Part shown: piece after piece, positions 1 through 5,247 of the stretch
Position numbering within the stretch: position 1 is the first letter of the stretch
How the letters are laid out: each line of letters starts with the position of its first letter
NCBI GenBank assembly: GCA_012728775.1
Contig: JAAYEN010000175.1
Location: 1-6,233, forward strand
Reading direction: 5' to 3'
Source of the DNA: Tissierellia bacterium
Lineage (GTDB): Bacteria; Bacillota_A; Clostridia; Tissierellales; Peptoniphilaceae
Length of the DNA: 6,233 bases
Translations under genes and position numbers: made by a program
The notes under the pieces: generated by a model
Told to the model about the DNA's origin: nothing
The model's input: the letters and a program-made list of their open reading frames with translations, nothing else
The model's database searches: none

Positions 1-1
1 G

Positions 2-94
2 AATTTTTTTAAATATTTATTGTTTTGCAAACTTGTAAATCCTGAAGAAATAAAATATCATACATATATAATTAGATTTTGGAGGGATTTATGA
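2..94 (+). CDS. possible C-terminal tail of an upstream gene (partial, uncertain)
   Basis: One frame is open from the first bases to a TGA at 92-94 that overlaps the ATG of the aspartate dehydrogenase gene as ATGA, an arrangement typical of translationally coupled operon genes. It would encode about 30 residues ending in IIRFWRDL. I recognise no family. The case is weak: in DNA this AT-rich a 30-codon open frame can arise by chance, part of the sequence is dictated by the downstream Shine-Dalgarno, and a promoter-like TATAAT (67-72) sits inside it. The other two plus frames are closed by stops at 11-13 and 36-38. Sequence upstream of the window would decide. Confidence 0.25.
   Translation, partial: NFFKYLLFCKLVNPEEIKYHTYIIRFWRDL
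43..72 (+). promoter_or_regulatory. possible promoter for the aspartate dehydrogenase gene
   Basis: A perfect -10 hexamer TATAAT lies at 67-72. The best -35 candidate is a weak TGAAGA at 43-48 with an 18-nt spacer. Transcription would begin near 79, leaving a leader of about a dozen bases with the Shine-Dalgarno at 81-86. The AT-rich background makes chance TATAAT matches common, and the alternative is that the gene is expressed from an upstream operon promoter. Confidence 0.35.
81..86 (+). promoter_or_regulatory. ribosome binding site fixing the nadX start
   Basis: GGAGGG lies 4 nt before the ATG at 91. A longer in-frame start, TTG at 79, would put this Shine-Dalgarno inside the coding sequence and has no comparable site of its own. 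The ATG at 91 is therefore preferred. Confidence 0.85.
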
Positions 95-894
95 AAAAGA
101 AAATTGCAGTGATTGGATATGGTGCTTTAAGTAAAATATTTTTAGATTTGTTTAAAATTCATTTGGTCAATGATTATGATATAAATGGAATTCTAATAAA
201 AAATCAGGATAAAAGAAATGATGCTATAAGCCTTGGATATAACACTTATGGAAATTTAGAAGAATTATTTCTAGATAAGCCAGATTATGTAGCAGAATTT
301 GCCAGCGCATCTGCCATTAAAGAGTATTCTATTGAAATATTAAATAAAGGAATAAATTTAATAATAGTTTCCGTAGGTGCATTGGAAGATGAGAATTTTT
401 ATAAAGAAATTAAAAATGCTGCTATAAACTCTGGAGCAGAAATCTTTGTCGCATCAGGTGCCATCGGCGGATTTGATTTAATGCGCACTTTTGCTTTAGA
501 TTCAAGTGCCCAAGCTAAAATTCAAACTTCTAAATCTCCAAAAAGCTGGGATGGAGCACCTTATTTAGAAAATATTACTCTATCTAAATCCAATAAAGAG
601 ATTATCTTCCAAGGAAATGCAAAAGAAGCCATCAAAGGTTTTCCGAAAAATGTAAACGTAGCTGTAGCCACTTCCATAGCAGTTTCAGGAGTTGAAAATA
701 CCCAAGTCGAGTTAATAAGCGTTCCTGAGGCAAAGGGTAATACGCACAAAATTTCTTTAGAAAGTCAAGTTGCAAAAGCCACAATCGAAATTACCGCTAA
801 AAAAGATTTAAATAATCCAAAATCTAGCGTAATTACTGCATGGAGCGTAGTAGCATTATTGAAAAATTTAGTAGATGTAGTTAAGTTTTTTTAG
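91..894 (+). CDS. nadX: L-aspartate dehydrogenase-like protein (NadX / DUF108 family)
   Basis: Encodes about 267 aa, the usual size for this family. Residues 5-13 (IAVIGYGAL) form the beta-alpha-beta nucleotide-binding turn of an N-terminal Rossmann domain. EFASASAI (69-76) and IVSVGALED (92-100) match the family's E-A-A and S-V-G-A-L segments. SGAIGGFD (122-129), FPKNVNVAVAT (184-194) and an N-x-H element (217-219, possibly carrying the catalytic His) continue the family pattern, with NNPKSS (241-246) near the end. Characterised members oxidise L-aspartate to iminoaspartate with NAD(P); iminoaspartate feeds NadA in NAD synthesis, bypassing L-aspartate oxidase. The protein is cytosolic, with no signal peptide or membrane segment. 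No nadA or nadC is visible, so the NAD role is inferred from family only, and some relatives act on other amino acids. The start is ATG at 91, set by GGAGGG at 81-86. The gene converges on glsA with a shared hairpin just after its stop. Confidence 0.8.
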   Translation: MKKKIAVIGYGALSKIFLDLFKIHLVNDYDINGILIKNQDKRNDAISLGYNTYGNLEELFLDKPDYVAEFASASAIKEYSIEILNKGINLIIVSVGALEDENFYKEIKNAAINSGAEIFVASGAIGGFDLMRTFALDSSAQAKIQTSKSPKSWDGAPYLENITLSKSNKEIIFQGNAKEAIKGFPKNVNVAVATSIAVSGVENTQVELISVPEAKGNTHKISLESQVAKATIEITAKKDLNNPKSSVITAWSVVALLKNLVDVVKFF

Positions 895-897
895 TTT

Positions 898-937
898 AAA
901 AAGAGAAAGCCAAAAATTTCAGCTTTCTCTTTCTCTA
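898..937. terminator. bidirectional intrinsic terminator between nadX and glsA
   Basis: An 11-bp perfect inverted repeat (900-910 with 922-932) encloses an 11-nt loop in the gap between two convergent genes. Read on the minus strand, the stem is followed by CTTTTTAAA, a good U-tract for ending the proC-DJ-1-glsA transcript. Read on the plus strand, the tail is pyrimidine-rich but less pure (TCTCTATTATTC). The hairpin begins 6 bases after the nadX stop and ends 6 bases from the glsA stop, so one element serves both genes. Confidence 0.85.
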
Positions 938-1861
938 TTATTCAAATAAACTCAGTCCCAATTCTTTTGATAGTTCTTCTAAAACAATTCCGCCCCTTAA
1001 GCTATTTCCCGTTGGATCTAGCCTTGGAGAATATGTGCAAATTCCAAACTGTCCTGGAACTACTCCCATTATTCCTCCGCCTACTCCACTTTTTAATGGA
1101 AAACCTATGGTCATTTGGTATTTTCCACTTTCTTCATACATTCCTGAAGTGGACATTAAAGCCAAAGTAGTTCGAACTATATCTTTATCAATTAATTCTT
1201 TTCCTGTTTTGATACACTTTCCACCATTTGCCAAAACTGCTGCTATTTGAGCAAGATTCTTCGCATTTACTCCTATTGAACATCCGGCAATATATCGATT
1301 TAATCCGTCTTCTACTTCTACATCAAAAACTCCCTTGCCTCGAAGTAAATAGAAAAGCGCTCTATTGCTATCTGTAGTTTCCATTTCTGAATTGTAAACT
1401 TTTTCCATAAAAGCTACTTCTTCATCGCCACTTAAAAGTTTTATTTTATCCATAAATCTCTGGAATTTTTCTTCTGTATCGTTTCCTTTAATTAAAGATG
1501 TAGTCGTAATTGCTCCAGCATTTACAAAGGGATTTGCTGCTTTTGTGGTAATTGTTCTCACATCGTTAAAAGCAAAGGGACTAGATTCTGTTCCAACTTT
1601 TTCAAGGACAAAATCTTTTCCGTTATCTTCCATAGCCATAATAAAAGATATTACTTTTGAAATAGATTGGATAGAAAACCTCAAATCCGTATCTCCAGAT
1701 AATATAACTTTACCGTCAACTGTTACGATAGCCAACCCAAAATTATCTTCATCTACATTTGCAAGTTCAGGAATGTATGTGGCTACATTTCCTTCAGTTT
1801 TATATTTATCACTACTAGAAACGATCTCTTCAACTTTTTTATTCAGTAACTCAAAATCCAA
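938..1861 (-). CDS. glsA: glutaminase, serine-dependent beta-lactamase fold (GlsA)
   Basis: Hydrolyses L-glutamine to L-glutamate and ammonia in the cytosol. From the preferred TTG start at 1861 the protein is 307 aa, full length for bacterial glutaminases (about 300-310). FSIQSISK (62-69) holds the catalytic Ser-x-x-Lys pair, Ser66 and Lys69, matching the numbering known for E. coli YbaS. NPFVNAGAI (110-118), GCSIGVNAKNLA and KSGVGGGIM (257-265) are other conserved family blocks. Start choice: a GTG at 1870 gives a frame three codons longer, but it overlaps the only good Shine-Dalgarno (GAGGTGA, 1873-1867), which is well spaced for the TTG at 1861. It is the last gene of a minus-strand cluster, 22 bp after the DJ-1-like gene, and is followed by the shared hairpin at 898-937. 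Together with proC it suggests glutamate supply. Bacterial glutaminases are also linked to acid resistance through ammonia release, but nothing here shows that. Confidence 0.95.
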   Translation of the reverse strand: MDFELLNKKVEEIVSSSDKYKTEGNVATYIPELANVDEDNFGLAIVTVDGKVILSGDTDLRFSIQSISKVISFIMAMEDNGKDFVLEKVGTESSPFAFNDVRTITTKAANPFVNAGAITTTSLIKGNDTEEKFQRFMDKIKLLSGDEEVAFMEKVYNSEMETTDSNRALFYLLRGKGVFDVEVEDGLNRYIAGCSIGVNAKNLAQIAAVLANGGKCIKTGKELIDKDIVRTTLALMSTSGMYEESGKYQMTIGFPLKSGVGGGIMGVVPGQFGICTYSPRLDPTGNSLRGGIVLEELSKELGLSLFE

Positions 1862-1866
1862 ATCAT

Positions 1867-1873
1867 TCACCTC
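1867..1873 (-). promoter_or_regulatory. ribosome binding site implying a TTG start for glsA
   Basis: Minus-strand GAGGTGA, a 7-base match to the 16S anti-Shine-Dalgarno complement, lies 5 nt before TTG at 1861-1859. The in-frame GTG at 1870-1868 is part of this same element and has no Shine-Dalgarno of its own. An ATG at 1866 is in another frame and soon meets a stop. Confidence 0.7.
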
Positions 1874-1883
1874 TGGAATTATT

Positions 1884-2450
1884 TTATTTTTGTTCCATTA
1901 AAAGTGCAAAAAGTGTGCCCTCTTCCACTTCTACTCTTTTTTCTTTGCTAACTAGTTCTTCAATTAAATCAAAAGCTAAACTCGCTGCTATTGCTGGTCC
2001 TCTGCCTGTGAGAACTTTTCCATCTTTTACAGTAATATCTTCTTTATGATTTCCATTTCCGATATTTTTTTCAAACCCTGGATAGCATGTAAAATCCTTA
2101 TCTTTTAATAAACCCGCTTCGTCTAACACTATTGGAGCTGCACATAGAGCTGATGTTATTTTTTGTGCCTCTGCCATTTCTTGGAAAATTGAAATAGCAG
2201 TTTTATTGTCTCTAATGTGATATGCTCCCGGAAGTCCTCCTGGTGCATAGACTGCATCATAATCTTGGGATTTTACTTCGTCTATTAATTTATCTGCTAC
2301 TATTTTAATATTATGAGCACCTGTAATTTCTTTTTTTTCCATAACAGAAACTAAATCCACTTCTATATCTGCTCTTCTTAAATAATCCACAACTGTAATT
2401 ACTTCTACTTCTTCTGTACCGTCTGCTATAAATATTAAAACTTTTTTCAT
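1884..2450 (-). CDS. DJ-1/PfpI superfamily protein (DJ-1/YajL-like)
   Basis: Encodes 188 aa, nearly the same length as human DJ-1 (189) and in the range of YajL/ThiJ-type proteins. The N-terminus has GTEEVE (11-16), with Glu16 at the place of DJ-1 Glu18, the acid that tunes the reactive cysteine. PGG (70-72) and the nucleophile elbow ALCAAP (101-106), with Cys103 at the place of DJ-1 Cys106, follow. GRGP near the C-terminal end matches the TSRGP region of DJ-1. The protein is a single cytosolic flavodoxin-like domain. Family members are credited with redox sensing, chaperone, glyoxalase or deglycase activities; which applies here cannot be read from sequence. It starts at ATG 2450, and its Shine-Dalgarno AAGGTGA (2461-2455) overlaps the proC stop codon, so translation is probably coupled to proC. 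Its position between proC and glsA suggests, as inference only, a role connected to glutamate/proline metabolism or carbonyl stress. Confidence 0.9.
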   Translation of the reverse strand: MKKVLIFIADGTEEVEVITVVDYLRRADIEVDLVSVMEKKEITGAHNIKIVADKLIDEVKSQDYDAVYAPGGLPGAYHIRDNKTAISIFQEMAEAQKITSALCAAPIVLDEAGLLKDKDFTCYPGFEKNIGNGNHKEDITVKDGKVLTGRGPAIAASLAFDLIEELVSKEKRVEVEEGTLFALLMEQK

Positions 2451-2459
2451 AGAATCACC

Positions 2460-3257
2460 TTATATTAATTTTTCTGATGCTTTAGTTCCTTCGTGTACCG
2501 CTTCGATAATGGCATTTCTAAAACCAGCCTTTTCCAATACTAAGACGCCTTTTATCGTACTTCCTCCTGGAGATGTTACTTCATCTTTTAGTTCCGCAGG
2601 ATGTTTTCCTGATTCTTGAACTAATTTTGCTGATCCTAACATTACTTGACTCATAAGCTGATAAATTTCAGTTCTGGAAAATCCATGACTTACAGCTGCA
2701 TCCGATGCAGACTCTATCAGCATAAAGAGATAAGCCGGCATACAACCCACAAAACCTGTGAATGAAGCTATCTTATTTTCATCCAAAATAATAACTTTAC
2801 CTACAGATTCAAACAAGTTAAAAGCAAAATCTATAGAATCAGAATCCAATCCCTTTTCTGGTGAAATTGCAGTCATTCCTTCTCCTATTGTGGCAGGAGT
2901 GTTAGACATAACTCTAATATATTTGTTATCTTCTCCAAATATATCATTCATAGCATCTATACTTACACCCGCTGCTATAGAGATGATTAATGTATCTTTT
3001 TTTATTTTATCTTTTACTTTATTTGCTAAATCTTCAAAACCTTGGGGACGAATAGCTAAGAGCAATCTCTTGGATTTTAAAACTAAATCCTCTTCAGATT
3101 CAGCGTAGGATACGCCTCTTTGTAATATATCTCGAACTTTTCCTTTATTTCTTTCATAAATTATTATACTGTTAGGTGCTATTAAACCAGATTTTATTGC
3201 TCCTCTAACTATAGCACCTCCCATGTTTCCTACACCTATAATTCCCAATTCATACAT
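2460..3257 (-). CDS. proC: pyrroline-5-carboxylate reductase (ProC)
   Basis: Catalyses the NAD(P)H-dependent reduction of delta-1-pyrroline-5-carboxylate to L-proline, the last step of proline synthesis, in the cytosol. At 265 aa it is the usual bacterial length. GVGNMGGAI (8-16) is the Rossmann dinucleotide-binding loop, AIRP (68-71) follows in the nucleotide-binding domain, and MSNTPATIGEGMTAI (117-131) is the conserved linker. The C-terminal helical dimerisation domain carries the family signature at about 225-247, with TSPGGSTIKG at 228-237. The start ATG at 3257 has a well-spaced GAGG (minus strand, 3268-3265), 7 nt away. It is first in a cluster with the DJ-1-like gene (9-bp gap) and glsA. 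No proA or proB is visible, so pyrroline-5-carboxylate must come from genes elsewhere or from ornithine/arginine breakdown. Only about 25 bp separate it from the fda terminator, which leaves its promoter unclear. Confidence 0.95.
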   Translation of the reverse strand: MYELGIIGVGNMGGAIVRGAIKSGLIAPNSIIIYERNKGKVRDILQRGVSYAESEEDLVLKSKRLLLAIRPQGFEDLANKVKDKIKKDTLIISIAAGVSIDAMNDIFGEDNKYIRVMSNTPATIGEGMTAISPEKGLDSDSIDFAFNLFESVGKVIILDENKIASFTGFVGCMPAYLFMLIESASDAAVSHGFSRTEIYQLMSQVMLGSAKLVQESGKHPAELKDEVTSPGGSTIKGVLVLEKAGFRNAIIEAVHEGTKASEKLI

Positions 3258-3283
3258 ATTTACACCTCTATAAATTTTAATAT

Positions 3284-3313
3284 AAAAAAGCGTGAGTTAT
3301 TTTAACCCACGCT
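3284..3313 (-). terminator. intrinsic terminator after fda
   Basis: In the minus-strand RNA, arms AGCGUGGGUU and AACUCACGCU (plus positions 3304-3313 and 3289-3298) pair over 10 bp with one G-U wobble, around a 5-nt AAAAU loop. A run of six U (plus 3284-3289) follows. The arm starts 7 bp beyond the fda stop codon. This is a textbook Rho-independent terminator for fda, and it lies upstream of the proC cluster. Confidence 0.92.
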
Positions 3314-3320
3314 AATTGAT

Positions 3321-4208
3321 TTAAATGATTGACGCTTCGTAAATTCCATTTACAGATTTTTCCATTAATCCATTAAATTCTTCGTCGCTTTGATCTGCAT
3401 ATAGATTTTCTACTAAAGCTCTAGAGAAACTAGCAATTAAACCTGGGTTTTTAGCAAGTCTTCTGTTGGCATCATCTACAGAGTATCCACCTGAAAGTGC
3501 TACTACTCTAACTACTCTTTCATGGTCGATTAGTTCTCTATAGAAATCATCTTCTGTAGGAATAGTAACCTTTAGCATAACTTCAGTGTCACCTTCTAGT
3601 TGATCCAGATGTTTTAGAATTTCTTCTTTCATAATAGCTTCTGCCTCTGCTTTTGTTGGGCTATTAATGTCTACTTCCGGCTCTAGAATAGGCATAAGTC
3701 CTGCATCAAAAATTTGTTGTCCTACTTCAAATTGTTGGTCAATAACTGCTTTGATTCCTTCTTTGTTAGCTTCTTGAATTACTGCACGCATCTTTGTTCC
3801 AAAAATGTGTCTTTCGTTTCCTCTTCTCAGAAGTTCATCTAAAGTGTCAATAGGTTTCATCAACTGAACTCCATTAGCAACTTCTTCAAGACCTTTATCG
3901 ACTTTCAGAAATGGAACGATTCCCTTATCTTCCCATAAATAGTCGCCAGTGTATTTTCCATCGATTTCTCTATCGATTGTTTGCTCAAATAGGATAGCTC
4001 CTATGATTTTGTCAGAGTTAAATGCAGGTGATTTTATTATTCTAGTTCTCATTTCATGAACTAAATCAAACATTTGCTCCTCATTTTCATAAGCATCCTC
4101 GTTAACACCATATGCTTTTAATGCTTTTGGAGTACTTCCACCACTTTGGTCTAAAGCTGCAATAAATCCCTTACCATTTTTTATTAGTTCTAATTGTTCT
4201 TTGTTCAT
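3321..4208 (-). CDS. fda: fructose-bisphosphate aldolase class I
   Basis: Cleaves fructose 1,6-bisphosphate to glyceraldehyde 3-phosphate and dihydroxyacetone phosphate (reversibly) through a Schiff base, in cytosolic glycolysis and gluconeogenesis. The 295-aa protein strongly resembles the staphylococcal-type class I enzyme, including the N-terminal MNKEQLE and [17 protein letters not shown] (14-30). Asp20 in ALDQSGG, Lys102/Lys105 in LKVDKG, Glu176/Glu178 in LEPEVD and Lys213 in VMLKVTIPT are the expected active-site positions. Lys213 corresponds to the Schiff-base lysine (Lys212 in the S. aureus enzyme), and the later LSGGYS fits phosphate binding. Start choice: an in-frame ATG at 4220 contains the Shine-Dalgarno in its first codons; the ATG at 4208 has GGAGG 5 nt upstream and gives the family N-terminus. 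It is monocistronic as far as can be seen, with a promoter-like element upstream and a strong terminator at 3284-3313. Confidence 0.96.
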   Translation of the reverse strand: MNKEQLELIKNGKGFIAALDQSGGSTPKALKAYGVNEDAYENEEQMFDLVHEMRTRIIKSPAFNSDKIIGAILFEQTIDREIDGKYTGDYLWEDKGIVPFLKVDKGLEEVANGVQLMKPIDTLDELLRRGNERHIFGTKMRAVIQEANKEGIKAVIDQQFEVGQQIFDAGLMPILEPEVDINSPTKAEAEAIMKEEILKHLDQLEGDTEVMLKVTIPTEDDFYRELIDHERVVRVVALSGGYSVDDANRRLAKNPGLIASFSRALVENLYADQSDEEFNGLMEKSVNGIYEASII

Positions 4209-4213
4209 ATTCG

Positions 4214-4218
4214 CCTCC
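4214..4218 (-). promoter_or_regulatory. ribosome binding site fixing the fda start
   Basis: Minus-strand GGAGG lies 5 nt before the ATG at 4208. The upstream in-frame ATG at 4220 directly abuts it (ATGGAGGCG), so starting there would place the binding site inside the coding region and leave that ATG without one. Confidence 0.88.
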
Positions 4219-4231
4219 ATGTAATTAAAAT

Positions 4232-4271
4232 ACTTGATTTCACTTGAATCTATTATAACCCAAAATCAAGT
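4232..4271 (-). promoter_or_regulatory. fda promoter -10 box within a 9-bp inverted repeat (possible operator)
   Basis: On the minus strand a perfect TATAAT lies at 4257-4252, about 45 bp before the fda start. At 17-nt spacing the -35 is a weak TTTAAT, and no extended -10 TG is present. Perfect 9-bp arms ACTTGATTT (4232-4240) and AAATCAAGT (4263-4271) flank this box with a 22-nt gap, and a related ACTTGAAT (4242-4249) sits between them. Arm centres are 31 bp apart, about three helical turns, so a dimeric regulator could grip both. The promoter call is reasonable. The operator reading is inference. Confidence 0.45.
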
Positions 4272-4358
4272 TTTATTAAACAATAAGGTAAAAGAATTTC
4301 AGTTTTTACTAAATTTTTACGAAATTAGTTCTTTTGTAACAATTATTTAAAATATCTT

Positions 4359-4399
4359 AGACATGTCTTTGAATAATTGAAATCTTTAAAATATATAAT
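4359..4399 (+). promoter_or_regulatory. promoter of the vanW-ligase pair with abutting palindrome
   Basis: A -35-like TTGAAT (4369-4374) is followed by overlapping -10 candidates: TATATA at 4392-4397 (17-nt spacer) or TATAAT at 4394-4399 (19-nt spacer). A perfect palindrome AGACATGTCT (4359-4368) ends exactly where the -35 begins, a typical activator or repressor position. Transcription would start near 4405, leaving a leader of about 25 nt that contains the Shine-Dalgarno GGAAGG (4416-4421). The promoter is moderately supported. No regulator for the palindrome is visible. Confidence 0.5.
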
Positions 4400-4428
4400 G
4401 GCTTTAATAAGTAAAGGAAGGAAACATT

Positions 4429-5247
4429 ATGAAAAAAATAATCAAGAAAATATTTCCTTGGGCAGTAAGTCTCAAGAGTAAATTAAGAATACGCACATTT
4501 TATAAAAAAATGAGAAGAGATGGCAATAATTATTCCACAGAAATATCTGGATTGGAACTTCCAAATGTCCAATTCAAAGACAAATTCATAATGCAAAATA
4601 AAAACACTGGTTTTGATATAAAATATCAAGAAAATAAAATTTTCAATTTAAAATTAGCAGCAAAAACTATAAATAATGTAGTAATAAAACCAGGAGAAGT
4701 ATTTTCATTTTGGAAATTAGCCAGATATGCTGATAGTGAAATTCCATATAAAGATGGTCTTGTGGTTGTAGATGGACAACTAGGTACTGCATATGGCGGT
4801 GGATTATGCCACATTAGCAATTTACTTTGTTGGTTATTCTTGCATAGTCCCCTTACCTTTGTTGAAAGAGTCGGGCACAAAAGTAGAGAGTTTCCTTATC
4901 CAAGCGATATGCTAATCGGTGTAGATGCTACAATTATGGAAGGTTTAGTGGATTTAAAAGTAAAAAATGAAACTAATCATACATTCCAAATCCAAATTGA
5001 TTTTGATGAAAAATATATGTATGGAAAATTACTTACAAATAATTTGAATTTTAATATTTATGAAATTAGAAATAGAAATCTATCCTATACAAAGATAAAT
5101 GGAGAAACATTTGAAAAGGTTGATATTTACAGAAATGTCTATAATAAAAACAAAAAACTTTTAGATTCAGTATTTATTTATAAAAATATATGCAAAATTG
5201 GTTATGAATTAGAGGAAATTACACCATTGGAGAAGGTTGCCCTATGA
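4429..5247 (+). CDS. vanW: VanW-family protein
   Basis: Encodes 272 aa, close to the enterococcal VanW accessory proteins of vanB and vanG clusters (about 275 aa). The VanW core is visible: NLKLAAKTINNVVIKPGEVF (73-92), FSFW (92-95), the glycine-rich GGGLCHISNLL (123-133) and GHKSREFPYPSD (149-160). Most relatives have Gln after the Cys of the glycine-rich motif; this one has His128. The N-terminus is basic (KKIIKKIFPWAVSLKSKLRIR) with no clear signal peptide or membrane helix, so it is probably cytoplasmic or membrane-peripheral. The biochemical function of VanW is not established, and it is considered non-essential for glycopeptide resistance. Start ATG 4429 has GGAAGG 7 nt upstream. Its stop overlaps the ligase start (ATGA, 5244-5247), so the two are almost certainly one operon. 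VanW domains also occur outside resistance clusters, and the vanW label rests on similarity plus the ligase neighbour. Confidence 0.85.
   Translation: MKKIIKKIFPWAVSLKSKLRIRTFYKKMRRDGNNYSTEISGLELPNVQFKDKFIMQNKNTGFDIKYQENKIFNLKLAAKTINNVVIKPGEVFSFWKLARYADSEIPYKDGLVVVDGQLGTAYGGGLCHISNLLCWLFLHSPLTFVERVGHKSREFPYPSDMLIGVDATIMEGLVDLKVKNETNHTFQIQIDFDEKYMYGKLLTNNLNFNIYEIRNRNLSYTKINGETFEKVDIYRNVYNKNKKLLDSVFIYKNICKIGYELEEITPLEKVAL

Larger units (their letters stand above)
4209..4428. other. divergent intergenic region between fda and the vanW-like gene
   Basis: This 220-bp stretch is strongly AT-rich and holds no convincing gene. It carries the fda promoter (minus strand, around 4252) and the vanW-like promoter (plus strand, around 4369-4399). 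Between them are two copies of TTTTTAC exactly 11 bp apart (4303-4309 and 4314-4320) and an imperfect 22-bp dyad from ACTAA to TTAGT (4308-4329). A perfect 10-bp palindrome (4359-4368) abuts the vanW-side -35. Several of these could be chance in such AT-rich DNA. The last is the most suggestive because of its position. Confidence 0.6.

Noticed and set aside
24..31. Short palindrome TTTGCAAA upstream of nadX as an operator
   Set aside because: It is 8 bp in very AT-rich DNA, some 36 bp upstream of the -10, with no second copy. Chance is an adequate explanation.
79..90. TTG start for the aspartate dehydrogenase gene at 79
   Set aside because: It would place the GGAGGG Shine-Dalgarno inside the coding sequence. 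The ATG at 91 is correctly spaced and begins the Rossmann strand as in the family.
967..1250. Plus-strand open frames opposite glsA, and similar antisense frames at 561-749, 1545-1901, 2758-3108 and 4626-4880
   Set aside because: They lie entirely or almost entirely opposite genes with clear family motifs, lack good Shine-Dalgarno sites, and have translations without recognisable domains.
4209..4220. ATG start for fda at 4220
   Set aside because: The four extra codons are made of the Shine-Dalgarno itself. The family N-terminus MNKEQL begins at 4208.
4252..4269. TTGATT and TATAAT upstream of fda read as a -35/-10 pair
   Set aside because: Only 6 nt separate them, far too few for a sigma-70-type promoter. 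The TTGATT belongs to the inverted repeat.
4209..4428. Riboswitch, T-box or small RNA in the divergent intergenic region
   Set aside because: No conserved T-box core, no strong hairpin-plus-U-run before vanW, and the predicted leader is only about 25 nt.
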